Positions 27,494 through 35,444 of a stretch of DNA of 64,000 bases are shown piece by piece. The stretch is taken from contig JZRA01000080.1 in the NCBI GenBank assembly GCA_001567485.1, positions 33,912 to 97,911 on the forward strand, given 5' to 3'. This stretch comes from Chloroflexi bacterium OLB13. Lineage in GTDB: Bacteria > Chloroflexota > Anaerolineae > Aggregatilineales > Phototrophicaceae. Both the position numbers and the translations under genes were made by a program. The first letter of the stretch is position 1. Each line of letters opens with the position of its first letter. Below the pieces are notes generated by a model, which was not told the origin of the DNA, made no database searches, and saw only the letters and a list, made by a program, of their open reading frames with translations.

Positions 27494-27565
27494 TGCGCAA
27501 ATTAGGCACACCCTCAGAACGATCAGATTACAGCGGACTGTAACGAGGCGAGGCGGTAACGCATT

Positions 27566-28771
27566 ATGAACTTGAGCGTTGGACGCGGCGGGCTCGGTAG
27601 CTCGACCATCATTATCATCGTGATAGCGGCGGCTGCTATCATTTTCGGCGGGTACGTGATCAGTACGCTCACGCCCTCGCTGCTGCCGGTGCAGGCCTCC
27701 GGCGAAGCAGAACAGGTCGACGGCCTGTTCCGCGTCCTGATGTTCCTCGGCGGCATCGTGTTCCTGCTGGTGCAGGGCCTGCTTGTCGTCACGATTATCC
27801 GCTTTCGCCGCAAGCCCGGTGACGAGAGCGACGGCGCGCACTTCAGCAGCAACCTGACGCTCGAAATCGTCTGGACGGCGATCCCGGCGATCACGATCGT
27901 CTTTCTCGCCATCTACAGCTACAACGTATTCGTCAGCATCCGCGAGCCGAAGCCGGACGAGCTGCACATCGGCGTGTCGGGCGCGCGCTTCGCGTGGACG
28001 TTCACGTATGAAGACCCGCTGGGCCGCCTGCCTGCGGACGGCCCGCAGACGTTCAATGATGCGGTGCTGCACACGTATGTCGGCCGTCCGGTCGTGCTGA
28101 CGATGCAGACGTCCGACGTCAACCACGCATTTTGGGTGCCGACGATGCGCATCAAACAGGATTTGCTCGCCGGGCGCACGACGGATGTCCGCTTTACGCC
28201 GATTCTGGCAGGGCGCTACCGGGTCGCCTGCGCTGAATTGTGCGGTGGCGGTCACGGCTCGATGTTCAGCTACGTTCAGGTCTACGCCAACGAACAAGAG
28301 TGGATGGATCGGTTCATCGACGTCCGTGTTGAACGCATTCTGAACCCACCGACCGATCCGGTCGAAGTTGGTCGTTCACTGCTGACCGAGGGCAAATATC
28401 CGTGCGCGGGGTGTCACAAGCTCGATGACCTGGGTTGGGCTGGCGTCACCGGCCCGAACCTGAATGGCCTCGCCGATACGGCGGCGCGCCGTGCGTCGAC
28501 CGCCGGGGAACCCAGCGCCGAGAGCTATATCGCCAACTCGGTTCGCCATCCAAATGACTATACGGTGCCCGGCTTCCAGAAGAACGTGATGCCGCAGTTC
28601 GGCCCGACCGAGACGGAGCCTGCCGAGGTGGACGGCGCATACTATCTGTACATGCCGGATGAGGACTTGGTGAACATCATTTCGTATCTCTGCACGCAGT
28701 CGGCGACTGGGACGCCCACCTGCGGTGACACGGCATCGATTGAGCAAGCCGTCGCGGCCCAGAGCGAGTAG
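27566..28771 (+). CDS. ctaC: Cytochrome c oxidase subunit II with fused cytochrome c domain
   Basis: Electron-entry subunit of a caa3-type oxidase, 401 residues. Two transmembrane helices (about 16-36 and 55-80, plus a third hydrophobic segment about 95-118 containing LEIVWTAIPAITIVF). The extracytoplasmic cupredoxin domain binds CuA through His187 (VNHAFW), Cys222, Cys226, His230 and Met233 (CAELCGGGHGSM). The C-terminal fusion is a c-type cytochrome with Cys280-Cys283-His284 (CAGCHKL) and a distal Met in NVMPQFG. Fused heme c is typical of enzymes taking electrons directly from membrane or soluble cytochrome c. First gene of the operon 27566-33256. Confidence 0.96.
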   Translation: MNLSVGRGGLGSSTIIIIVIAAAAIIFGGYVISTLTPSLLPVQASGEAEQVDGLFRVLMFLGGIVFLLVQGLLVVTIIRFRRKPGDESDGAHFSSNLTLEIVWTAIPAITIVFLAIYSYNVFVSIREPKPDELHIGVSGARFAWTFTYEDPLGRLPADGPQTFNDAVLHTYVGRPVVLTMQTSDVNHAFWVPTMRIKQDLLAGRTTDVRFTPILAGRYRVACAELCGGGHGSMFSYVQVYANEQEWMDRFIDVRVERILNPPTDPVEVGRSLLTEGKYPCAGCHKLDDLGWAGVTGPNLNGLADTAARRASTAGEPSAESYIANSVRHPNDYTVPGFQKNVMPQFGPTETEPAEVDGAYYLYMPDEDLVNIISYLCTQSATGTPTCGDTASIEQAVAAQSE

Positions 28772-28806
28772 TCTACGCAAGCTTAGGTACAGAGGGAAGT
28801 AGGGGT

Positions 28807-30522
28807 ATGGCGAGTATCAGCGTTCCAATGCCGGGCGTACAACCGGCGCCGAGGCCCAAGCTGGCCGAGTACCTGCGCTGGAGCGTCGATCATAAGATCA
28901 TCGGCGTTCAGTACATGGCAACCGCGTTCTTCTTCTTCATCATCGGCGGCGCGCTGGCGATGCTGGTGCGGTGGGAACTGCTCACGCCGGCGCTGGACGC
29001 CAGCGGGACAGGTTCCGCGTACAACTCATTGTTCACGATGCACGCGACCATCATGATCTTCATGTGGATCATCCCGATGTTCGCCGGGTTCGGCAACTAC
29101 ATCGTGCCGCTGCAGCTTGGCGCTAAAGACATGGCGTTCCCGTGGCTCAACGCCTTCGCGTTCTGGCTGCTCCCGCCGGCGGGCGTCCTGTTCCTGCTCG
29201 GCTACTTCGTGGGGCCGGCCGAGACGGGTTGGACGGCCTACCCGCCGCTGTCGGTGCTGTTCAGTGGGGATGGGCAAACGCTGTGGGCGATCTCGATCCA
29301 CATCGCCGGCGTAAGCTCGATCCTCGGCGCGATCAACTTCATCGTGACGATCAAGAACATGCGCCCAGAAGGCATGGGCTGGTTCCAGATGCCGCTGTTT
29401 GCGTGGGCCGTGCTGGCGACTGCGATCATCCAGATCCTCGCCACACCGTTCCTCGCCGGCGGCTTGACCCTGCTGATCCTCGACCGCGTGGCAGGCACGG
29501 CGTTCTTCGATCCATCCCGTGGTGGAGATGTGCTGGTCTGGCAGAACGTGTTCTGGTTCTACAGCCATCCCGCCGTGTATCTCATGGTCGTGCCGGGCAT
29601 GGGCATCCTCAGCGAGGTGCTGTCGATCCACAGCCGCAAGCCGGTGTTCGGCTACAAGATGGTTGCGCTCTCCAGTATCGCCCTCGCGCTGATCGGCTTT
29701 ACAGTGTGGGCGCACCACATGTTCACGAGCCTGACGCCGCAGCTGCGCGTGCCGTTCATGATTACCTCGTTCATCATCGCCGTGCCGACCGGGATCAAGA
29801 TCTTCAGTTGGATCGCGACGCTGTGGGGCGGCAAGATCCGCTTCACAGCCGCTATGTTGTTCTCGATCGGGTTCTTGAGCCAGTTCGTGATCGGCGGCAT
29901 TACCGGCATGATGCTCGGCGCTATTCCGGTTGACATTCACCTTCACGACACGTATTTCGTGGTCAGCCACTTCCACTTTGTGCTGTTCGGCGGGTCGGTG
30001 TTCGCGATCTACGCCGGCATCTACCATTGGTGGCCGAAGATCACCGGCCGCATGATGAACGAGTTCTGGGGCCGCGTGCACTTTGCGATCACCTACGTGG
30101 CGTTCTTCTTCACGTTCTTCCCGATGCACCTCGCCGGCATGCAGGGCATGCCGCGCCGCGTCGCTGAGTACGCCCCGGAGTTCCAGACGCTCAACGTCAT
30201 CATCAGCATCAGCGCGTTCGTGCTGGGGATCAGCACGTTCATCATTCTCGCCAACATGATCTGGGCGATCTATCGCGGCAAGGTGGCTGGCCCGAACCCG
30301 TGGCGCGCGCTGACGCTGGAGTGGCAGACGTCGTCGCCGCCGCCGGCGTACAACTTCAAGGGCACGCCGATCCCGTTCGATGATCCTTACGGCTACGGCA
30401 CCGAAGCGGCGAATGCATATCTGGCGGCGATGGAAGAACTCATGACGCCGGCCGCCCAGTTGAAATCCGGGCGCTCGGCCGGCCCTGCGTCGGCCTCTCC
30501 GGAGCCGGTCGCAGGTGACTAA
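28807..30522 (+). CDS. ctaD: Cytochrome c oxidase subunit I (A2-type)
   Basis: Heme-copper catalytic subunit, 571 residues, twelve predicted helices. Heme and copper ligands are present: FTMHATIMIF (low-spin heme a His), YSHPAVY (CuB His and the cross-linked Tyr), WAHHMF (two CuB His) and VVSHFHFVLFGG (heme a and a3 His). The Glu of the A1-type motif HPEV is replaced by Ala while the preceding Tyr-Ser is present, the signature of A2-type oxidases, in which these residues serve the K/D proton path. AGGGG lies just before the ATG. The C-terminal ~60 residues are cytosolic and Pro/Ala-rich. Confidence 0.97.
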   Translation: MASISVPMPGVQPAPRPKLAEYLRWSVDHKIIGVQYMATAFFFFIIGGALAMLVRWELLTPALDASGTGSAYNSLFTMHATIMIFMWIIPMFAGFGNYIVPLQLGAKDMAFPWLNAFAFWLLPPAGVLFLLGYFVGPAETGWTAYPPLSVLFSGDGQTLWAISIHIAGVSSILGAINFIVTIKNMRPEGMGWFQMPLFAWAVLATAIIQILATPFLAGGLTLLILDRVAGTAFFDPSRGGDVLVWQNVFWFYSHPAVYLMVVPGMGILSEVLSIHSRKPVFGYKMVALSSIALALIGFTVWAHHMFTSLTPQLRVPFMITSFIIAVPTGIKIFSWIATLWGGKIRFTAAMLFSIGFLSQFVIGGITGMMLGAIPVDIHLHDTYFVVSHFHFVLFGGSVFAIYAGIYHWWPKITGRMMNEFWGRVHFAITYVAFFFTFFPMHLAGMQGMPRRVAEYAPEFQTLNVIISISAFVLGISTFIILANMIWAIYRGKVAGPNPWRALTLEWQTSSPPPAYNFKGTPIPFDDPYGYGTEAANAYLAAMEELMTPAAQLKSGRSAGPASASPEPVAGD

Positions 30523-30543
30523 CCGCACCATCGACACCTTCAC

Positions 30544-30579
30544 GCGCCGGGTATGGACTCCAAAGCCCACACCCGGCGC
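30544..30579. other. Intercistronic hairpin in the oxidase operon
   Basis: Perfect nine-base-pair inverted repeat gcgccgggt/acccggcgc (30544-30552 with 30571-30579) around an 18-base loop, between ctaD and the next gene, with no T tract. It may be an RNA processing or stability element rather than a terminator, since the operon continues. Confidence 0.5.
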
Positions 30580-30620
30580 CTGCGAACACGATCTGTCAGG
30601 ACGCTTACTGGTAGCTGGAC

Positions 30621-31271
30621 ATGCAGCATAACACGCCGTACCGCGACATGTGGTACAACGAAACCGTTGACGAAGACCGCGAGGCGGCCATTCGCCTCAA
30701 GAACCGGCGCAGCGGGATGGCGGTCTTTCAGGCGTCGTGGATCCTCGTGTTCGTCTGCTTGTGTGTGGTGAACTTGCAGCTGCGCAGTTCATCTCCGGCA
30801 TGGCCGCCTGAGGGCGTCGAACGGCTTGACGCGGCCCTGCCGACGCTGGCGACGCTCAGCTTACTCGCCAGCGCCGTGCTGGTGCGGCGCGGAATGCGCG
30901 CGCTGGTGCGTGACTCGCTGGGCGGATTCTTGTTACAATGGCGCACGGCGATTGGCCTCGGTGTGCTGTTCGTTGTGGTGATGGCCTTCGAGTGGATGTC
31001 GGTCGCGCCGGTGCCTGAAATGCGAGTCGTGCTGGCGAACGGTGAAGAAATGATCACCGGCATCACCCAGTACAACGCGATCTTCCGCGTGATGACGGCG
31101 TTTCACGCGGTACACGCGCTGGTGATCGGCCTGTATCTGGTTCGGGTGCTGCGCACGGCCGCGCACGGAGGGTTGACCGGGGATACGTGGTCGGCTGAGG
31201 CCGGCGCGAAGTTGTGGTACTTCGTAGTCATCGCTTGGCTGTTGATCTACGTCGTACTGTATTGGCTGTAA
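30621..31271 (+). CDS. Polytopic membrane protein, subunit III-like, of the oxidase operon
   Basis: 216 residues with about five transmembrane helices (near 38-55, 75-92, 113-133, 153-178 and 195-215). The last two helices, with VMTAFHAVHALVIGLYL and AGAKLWYFVVIAWLLIYVV, resemble the helix pairs of heme-copper oxidase subunit III, where a conserved His/Glu binds lipid. The amino terminus is charged and cytosolic. It lies between ctaD and another membrane protein in the same orientation; a true subunit III gene is also present at 32231, so this is an extra, subunit III-related component. Shine-Dalgarno is weak. Assignment to the COX3 superfamily is by eye. Confidence 0.62.
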   Translation: MQHNTPYRDMWYNETVDEDREAAIRLKNRRSGMAVFQASWILVFVCLCVVNLQLRSSSPAWPPEGVERLDAALPTLATLSLLASAVLVRRGMRALVRDSLGGFLLQWRTAIGLGVLFVVVMAFEWMSVAPVPEMRVVLANGEEMITGITQYNAIFRVMTAFHAVHALVIGLYLVRVLRTAAHGGLTGDTWSAEAGAKLWYFVVIAWLLIYVVLYWL

Positions 31272-31289
31272 CTGAAGAGGACGATTAGT

Positions 31290-32060
31290 ATGGGATACGG
31301 CTTGAACCGCGCAGTTCCGATGGCCGTCATCGGGTTTGTGGCGGGCGCAGGGTTGGTCATTTTGCTGCGTGCGCTGCAACACATGGACGAGGTTTGGGAC
31401 GCGCAGATCGGCTTGATCGCGGCCGGGTTCTTCGGTGTCGTGTTCTTCCTTTGGGGGATCGGCGGCTTCTCGTCCAAGATGGCGGCCCACCACGTGCACG
31501 AGCCTGAGCTGGACGAGTTGGGCAACGAGATCGAAGTGGCCGACGATCATCACCACGAAGAAGAGAAGCCCGTGGCGATACTGAGTGGGCAGGTATGGAC
31601 GGTGGCGATGTGGACACTCGCCCTGTTTGCCGGCCTGCTGCTGTTCGCGTCGCTGCCCAACGGCCTCGGCTACACCATCAGCGGTGATCCGGCGGCGAAC
31701 ACAAACGCGAACGCATTCATCGACTTCAATCTGTTCGGCACGACCGTGCAGCTCAGCAAGCTGGTGGCGCTGCTCATTTTCGGCATGGTGGCGATGGTTT
31801 CGCTGCTGGCCGCCGCGGGCGGGATCGCCTTTGCGCTGTACGGCATGAACCGCGGGATCAAGACCGCGCAGGCGGTCGGCAATCAGCCGCTGACCGCGCC
31901 GGCTTTGGCCTCCGGCGTGGCGGGCGCGCTTCCCTCTGGCGAACAGGTCGTACCGGCGCCGCAGCCCACACTCGTGCAGCGCCTGCGCCCGATTGTGATC
32001 TTCATCGTGCTGTTCGCGGTGCTGTATGTCGTCTTCTATGAGGTCGCCATTGGTTGGTGA
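31290..32060 (+). CDS. Polytopic membrane protein of the oxidase operon, unknown function
   Basis: 256 residues with four predicted helices (about 10-28, 42-60, 110-130, 150-180) plus a C-terminal one (about 228-250). A His/Glu-rich cytosolic or periplasmic loop (HHVHEPELDE ... DDHHHEEEKP, about 67-95) could bind copper or another metal, which is suggestive next to copper oxidase genes, but this is inference. GAGGA precedes the start. Its stop codon overlaps the ATG of the next small gene by one base. I do not recognise a named family. Confidence 0.68.
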   Translation: MGYGLNRAVPMAVIGFVAGAGLVILLRALQHMDEVWDAQIGLIAAGFFGVVFFLWGIGGFSSKMAAHHVHEPELDELGNEIEVADDHHHEEEKPVAILSGQVWTVAMWTLALFAGLLLFASLPNGLGYTISGDPAANTNANAFIDFNLFGTTVQLSKLVALLIFGMVAMVSLLAAAGGIAFALYGMNRGIKTAQAVGNQPLTAPALASGVAGALPSGEQVVPAPQPTLVQRLRPIVIFIVLFAVLYVVFYEVAIGW

Positions 32061-32227
32061 TGGCTCAGCCATACGGACTGCGGATCCTGCTCTCGCTGGT
32101 CAATGCAGCAGTCGTCGCGCTGTTGATCCTGCGCCCCAAGCTCGTTTTGTTCACCGTCGGCCGCATCGCCCGTTTTGCGGCACGGGTGCTGCGCGGTCTA
32201 CCGGCGTTCCTGTTCCAGAGGGATTAG
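32060..32227 (+). CDS. 55-residue membrane protein of the oxidase operon
   Basis: Short gene read directly from the bases: ATG at 32060 shares its A with the TGA of the previous gene, and TAG at 32225-32227 lies three bases before the ctaE ATG, so it fits its slot exactly. The product begins MAQPYGLRILLSLVNAAVVA, one hydrophobic helix (about residues 6-24) and possibly a second amphipathic one, ending FLFQRD with several Arg/Lys. Translational coupling and tight packing in the operon are the main evidence that it is real. It may be a small assembly factor or peripheral oxidase subunit. Confidence 0.6.
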   Translation: MAQPYGLRILLSLVNAAVVALLILRPKLVLFTVGRIARFAARVLRGLPAFLFQRD

Positions 32228-32230
32228 TTC

Positions 32231-32866
32231 ATGAGTGAAATCACCGTTCACGAGTCGAAGGCGCCGGTCATTCACGACCCGCAGGAAGAAGCGCGTCGCA
32301 ATGACAACCACAAGTTCGCGATGTGGTTGTATCTCGCCAGCGAGGTCATCCTATTTGCGGTGTTCATCGGCGGCTACGCGCTGTTCCGGCTCAATGAGCC
32401 TGAGGCGGTACACAACGCGCACGATGGCCTGGGCATCGGGCTGGTGTCGATCAACACGTTCATGCTGCTGACCAGCTCGTGGTGCATGGTCATGGGCCTG
32501 CGCGAGATTCAGCGTGACAACGTCCGCGGGATGCTGCGGTGGCTCGGCGCGACGGCGGCGCTCGGCACGCTGTTCGTCGGCTTGCAGTGGGTCGAGTACC
32601 GCGAGCTGTCGCATTTGGGCATCACGCTCGACATCGCCAGCAGTGTCGAGGCCTACGGTGGGTTCGGCATGCGCTTCTACGCGCCGACGTTCTTCCACGG
32701 CGTGCATGTGGTCATCGGCGTGATCTGGTGCCTGCTGGTCATGCGGCGCGGCGCACGCGGAGAGTTCAGCAGCAAGCGTTACACCGGCGTTGAGACGTTC
32801 GGCCTGTACTGGCACTTCGTCGACGTCGTTTGGATCATCCTGTTCACCCTGATTTATCTGATCTAG
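32231..32866 (+). CDS. ctaE: Cytochrome c oxidase subunit III
   Basis: 211-residue subunit III with five helices, the short bacterial form. Recognisable: KFAMWLYLASEVILFAVFI (helix with the conserved Glu), INTFMLLTSSW, FYAPTFFHGVHVVIGV (FHGxHV motif) and the C-terminal GLYWHFVDVVWIILFTLIY, all core subunit III features. It stabilises subunit I and shields the proton-uptake path in the membrane. Starts three bases after the 55-residue protein. Confidence 0.95.
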   Translation: MSEITVHESKAPVIHDPQEEARRNDNHKFAMWLYLASEVILFAVFIGGYALFRLNEPEAVHNAHDGLGIGLVSINTFMLLTSSWCMVMGLREIQRDNVRGMLRWLGATAALGTLFVGLQWVEYRELSHLGITLDIASSVEAYGGFGMRFYAPTFFHGVHVVIGVIWCLLVMRRGARGEFSSKRYTGVETFGLYWHFVDVVWIILFTLIYLI

Positions 32867-32878
32867 CTGGGGGCATCC

Positions 32879-33256
32879 ATGAGCGAACAATCTCACGCGC
32901 CTGAGATGGCCGAAGCGGCGAACGCCGCCGCCCACGGCGAACACGCCGCGCACCCGGAACACGCCGAGACGACGGTTCTGTTCGGGCGTGAGCTTCCGTA
33001 TCCCCTCTATACCGTCGTCTTCTTCGGCCTTGGCATCCTCACCATCTCCGAGGTGCTCGTCGCTGAGGTCTTCGGCGGCGGGATCCGGGTTCCGATCCTG
33101 CTGGCTCTGGCGGCGGTCAAGGCGTATCTGGTGATCTACTACTACATGCACCTCAAGACCGACAGCCGCATGTTCGCCATCGCGCTGCTGCTTCCGCTTT
33201 TCGTGGCGCTGGTGTCAATGATGTTCGTGCTGATCACGCCGCCGGGCAGTTACTAA
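32879..33256 (+). CDS. ctaF: Cytochrome c oxidase subunit IV (prokaryotic type)
   Basis: 125 residues: a His/Ala/Glu-rich hydrophilic N-terminus (about 1-40), then three helices (about 44-65, 71-92, 98-120). The middle segment AAVKAYLVIYYYMHLK is the standard signature of the caa3/bo3 small subunit IV. Last gene of the operon, 12 bases after ctaE. The downstream 198 bases hold a terminator at 33407 and no other gene. Confidence 0.92.
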   Translation: MSEQSHAPEMAEAANAAAHGEHAAHPEHAETTVLFGRELPYPLYTVVFFGLGILTISEVLVAEVFGGGIRVPILLALAAVKAYLVIYYYMHLKTDSRMFAIALLLPLFVALVSMMFVLITPPGSY

Positions 33257-33406
33257 CGTGAGACGTTGAAAGTGGTGAGCGATGAGTGATGAGAAAACGG
33301 CAACTCTTTTCACTCGTTTGGCGCCACGAGTCAGTTCATTTAGACCGTCGACGTTCAGCAGCCGCCTTTAGGCGGGAACGCGGCGGAGGGATCGATGCAA
33401 AGATGT

Positions 33407-33432
33407 GCGGGCGGCGGTTGTCGCCCGCTTTT
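33407..33432 (+). terminator. Rho-independent terminator after the oxidase operon
   Basis: Seven-base-pair GC stem gcgggcg/cgcccgc (33407-33413 with 33422-33428), eight-base loop, then TTTT. It lies only 23 bases before the next start codon, so it could alternatively act as a leader attenuator for the SDR gene. Confidence 0.6.
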
Positions 33433-33454
33433 CGTTGAAACGTAGGAGGCAGCC

Positions 33455-34210
33455 ATGCAGAGTGAACTTCGCGGGCGAGTCGCGCTGGTCACAGGTGGGG
33501 CGCATCGGGTCGGCAAGGCGATCGCGCTGGAGCTGGCTCGCGCCGGTATACACGTCGTGGTCAACTACAACCGCACGTCTGAAGTGATCATTGCGGAGAC
33601 GGTGTCCGAGATCATCGGACACGGCGTTGAGGCGCTGCCTATTCAGGCGGACGTGAGCAAACCCGCCGAGATTCAAGCGATGTTCGCTCGAATCAAGGAG
33701 ACGGTCGGCACGCTCGACATCGTGGTGAACAGCGCGTCGGTTTTTCCGTCCGGGACGATTGCCGAGACCGCGTTCGAGACGTGGCAGCAGGCGCTGGATG
33801 TGAACGTGACTGGCCCGTTTCTGGTGACGCAAGCCGCCGCCGAGATGATGCGCGCCAACGACCCGAAAGGCGGCGTGATCGTCAACATCTGCGATGTCGG
33901 GACGCTGCGCCCGTGGCCCGAACGTGCCGCGCATGGTGTAAGCAAAGCCGCGCTGTGGATGCTGACCCAAACCAGCGCGGTCACGTATGCGCCGGACGGA
34001 ATCCGCGTCAACGCCGTCATGCCGGGGCCGGTGATGGCGCCGCCGGGGATGAGCGAGAGCCGCTGGCAGCAAATCGGAGAGGATCAAACGCTGGTCGGTC
34101 ACGCAGGCTCTGCCGACGATGTCGCGCGGGCGGTCGTCTATCTGTGCCGCGAGGACTTCCTAACCGGCGTGCTGCTGCCCGTCAACGGCGGGGAGCATTT
34201 GAAATGGTAG
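33455..34210 (+). CDS. Short-chain dehydrogenase/reductase, pteridine-reductase-like, catalytic Tyr replaced by His
   Basis: 251-residue Rossmann protein. The cofactor site TGGAHRVGKA (TGxxxRxG form, favouring NADPH) and NSAS at the NNAG position are typical of FolM/PTR1-like pteridine reductases, as are VNICDVGTLRPWP and MPGPVMAPPG. In the catalytic YxxxK motif the Tyr position is His160 while Lys164 is kept (HGVSKAAL). This may weaken or change the chemistry. AGGAGG precedes the start. The stop overlaps the next gene by seven bases, indicating co-translation with the CoA-transferase. Confidence 0.83.
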   Translation: MQSELRGRVALVTGGAHRVGKAIALELARAGIHVVVNYNRTSEVIIAETVSEIIGHGVEALPIQADVSKPAEIQAMFARIKETVGTLDIVVNSASVFPSGTIAETAFETWQQALDVNVTGPFLVTQAAAEMMRANDPKGGVIVNICDVGTLRPWPERAAHGVSKAALWMLTQTSAVTYAPDGIRVNAVMPGPVMAPPGMSESRWQQIGEDQTLVGHAGSADDVARAVVYLCREDFLTGVLLPVNGGEHLKW

Positions 34211-35370
34211 CGGCGCTGGCCGGTGTGCGCGTCCTCGATTTGACGCGCCTGCTGCCGGGGGCGGTCGCTTCGATGATGCTGGCCGATCTCGGCGCGAATG
34301 TCGTCAAGGTCGAGGATCCGAACGGCGGCGATTATGCGCGCTGGATGCCGCCGCTGGTCAACGGCGTGTCGTCGATCTTCGCGGTCAACAACCGGCGCAA
34401 GCGCAGCCTGATCCTCGACCTCAAGCACGCTGAAGGCCCGGCGGTGCTGCTGAAACTGACTGCGTCCAGCGATGTCTTGATCGAGAGCTTCAGGCCGGGA
34501 ACACTGGAACGGCTCGGCGTTGGCCCTGAACACCTGCATGCGGCCAACCCGCGGCTGATCGTGTGCCGGATGTCGGGGTGGGGCGCGACCGGCCCTGACG
34601 CTGGGCGATCTGGGCACGACCTGAATTACGTCGCCCGCGCCGGTCAGCTTGCGAACGGCAGCGACGCGCAGGTTCCGCGCGCGCAGGTGGCCGACATCGG
34701 CGGCGCCTATACAGCGGTCGCTTCGATCCTTGCGGCGCTGTATGCCCGCGAACGCGGCGGTGAAGGCACGGTGCTCGATATCAGCCTTGCCGAGGCGGCG
34801 CTGCCGTCCAGCATGTTTAACTGGGCCGAGCGTGTCGTCCCGCACGAAGAACCTACGGCAGGGGCGTTAACCGGTGAGTGGGCGTGTTATCGCGCGTATG
34901 CGACGGCGGATGCGCGCACGGCCACACTTGCGGCGCTTGAACCGAAGTTCTGGCGGACGTTCTGCGATGCCGTCAGACGCCCGGACTGGATCCCTATGCA
35001 CAGCGAACGCGACGCCCAACCCGCGTTGATCGGCGAGGTCGCGGCGCTGTTCGCGTCGAAGCCTGCTGACGACTGGGATGCGCTGCTGAAGGACGTCGAC
35101 TGCTGTTTTGCGGTGGCGATGCCGCCAGAGGCGATTCACACGGATCCGCAGTTTTCGGCGCGGGGAATGCTGGGCTTGGGGCGCGATGGCCTGCCGTGGA
35201 TGCGCTCGCCGTTGGGGATGCCATCCGGCTCGGCCGCCGGCGCTGTTCCGGGATATGGCGAGCATACGGTCGAGGTGATGCGTGAGGCGGGCGTAGAGGA
35301 AGATGAGGTGCTCCGGCTCATTCATTGCCGTTGCATTAAGGCCGGGCACGTTGACGCCGATCACGGCTAA
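34204..35370 (+). CDS. Family III CoA-transferase / alpha-methylacyl-CoA racemase-like
   Basis: CaiB/BaiF family protein of 388 residues. Family segments: GVRVLDLTRLLPGAVASMML, ADLGANVVKVEDPNGGDYAR, FAVNNRRKRSLILDL, ESFRPGTLERLGVG and RMSGWGATGP. His138-Asp139 in GHDLNYV and Asp164 in ADIGGAY match the acid/base positions of the racemase branch, so a 2-methylacyl-CoA racemase is somewhat more likely than a CoA-transferase. ATG 34204 (GGGGAG upstream, inside the end of the SDR gene) is preferred; longer readings show no similarity. The C-terminus, HCRCIKAGHVDADHG, is unusual. Confidence 0.88.
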   Translation: MVAALAGVRVLDLTRLLPGAVASMMLADLGANVVKVEDPNGGDYARWMPPLVNGVSSIFAVNNRRKRSLILDLKHAEGPAVLLKLTASSDVLIESFRPGTLERLGVGPEHLHAANPRLIVCRMSGWGATGPDAGRSGHDLNYVARAGQLANGSDAQVPRAQVADIGGAYTAVASILAALYARERGGEGTVLDISLAEAALPSSMFNWAERVVPHEEPTAGALTGEWACYRAYATADARTATLAALEPKFWRTFCDAVRRPDWIPMHSERDAQPALIGEVAALFASKPADDWDALLKDVDCCFAVAMPPEAIHTDPQFSARGMLGLGRDGLPWMRSPLGMPSGSAAGAVPGYGEHTVEVMREAGVEEDEVLRLIHCRCIKAGHVDADHG

Positions 35371-35444
35371 AGACTATAATCTACGCAAATCCCCGGCGAA
35401 CCAGACATGGCGGTGCTGTCGGCCGCGACAAGGTGAGGGACTAC

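Noticed and set aside
29026..30570. Long open frame on the minus strand opposite ctaD
   Set aside because: Arg/His/Asp-rich shadow of the transmembrane subunit I gene; codon composition is the complement of ctaD.
33781..34203. Extended N-terminus in frame with the CoA-transferase gene
   Set aside because: The upstream part is Arg/Ala-rich nonsense lying inside the SDR gene; the family start at 34204 has a good Shine-Dalgarno.
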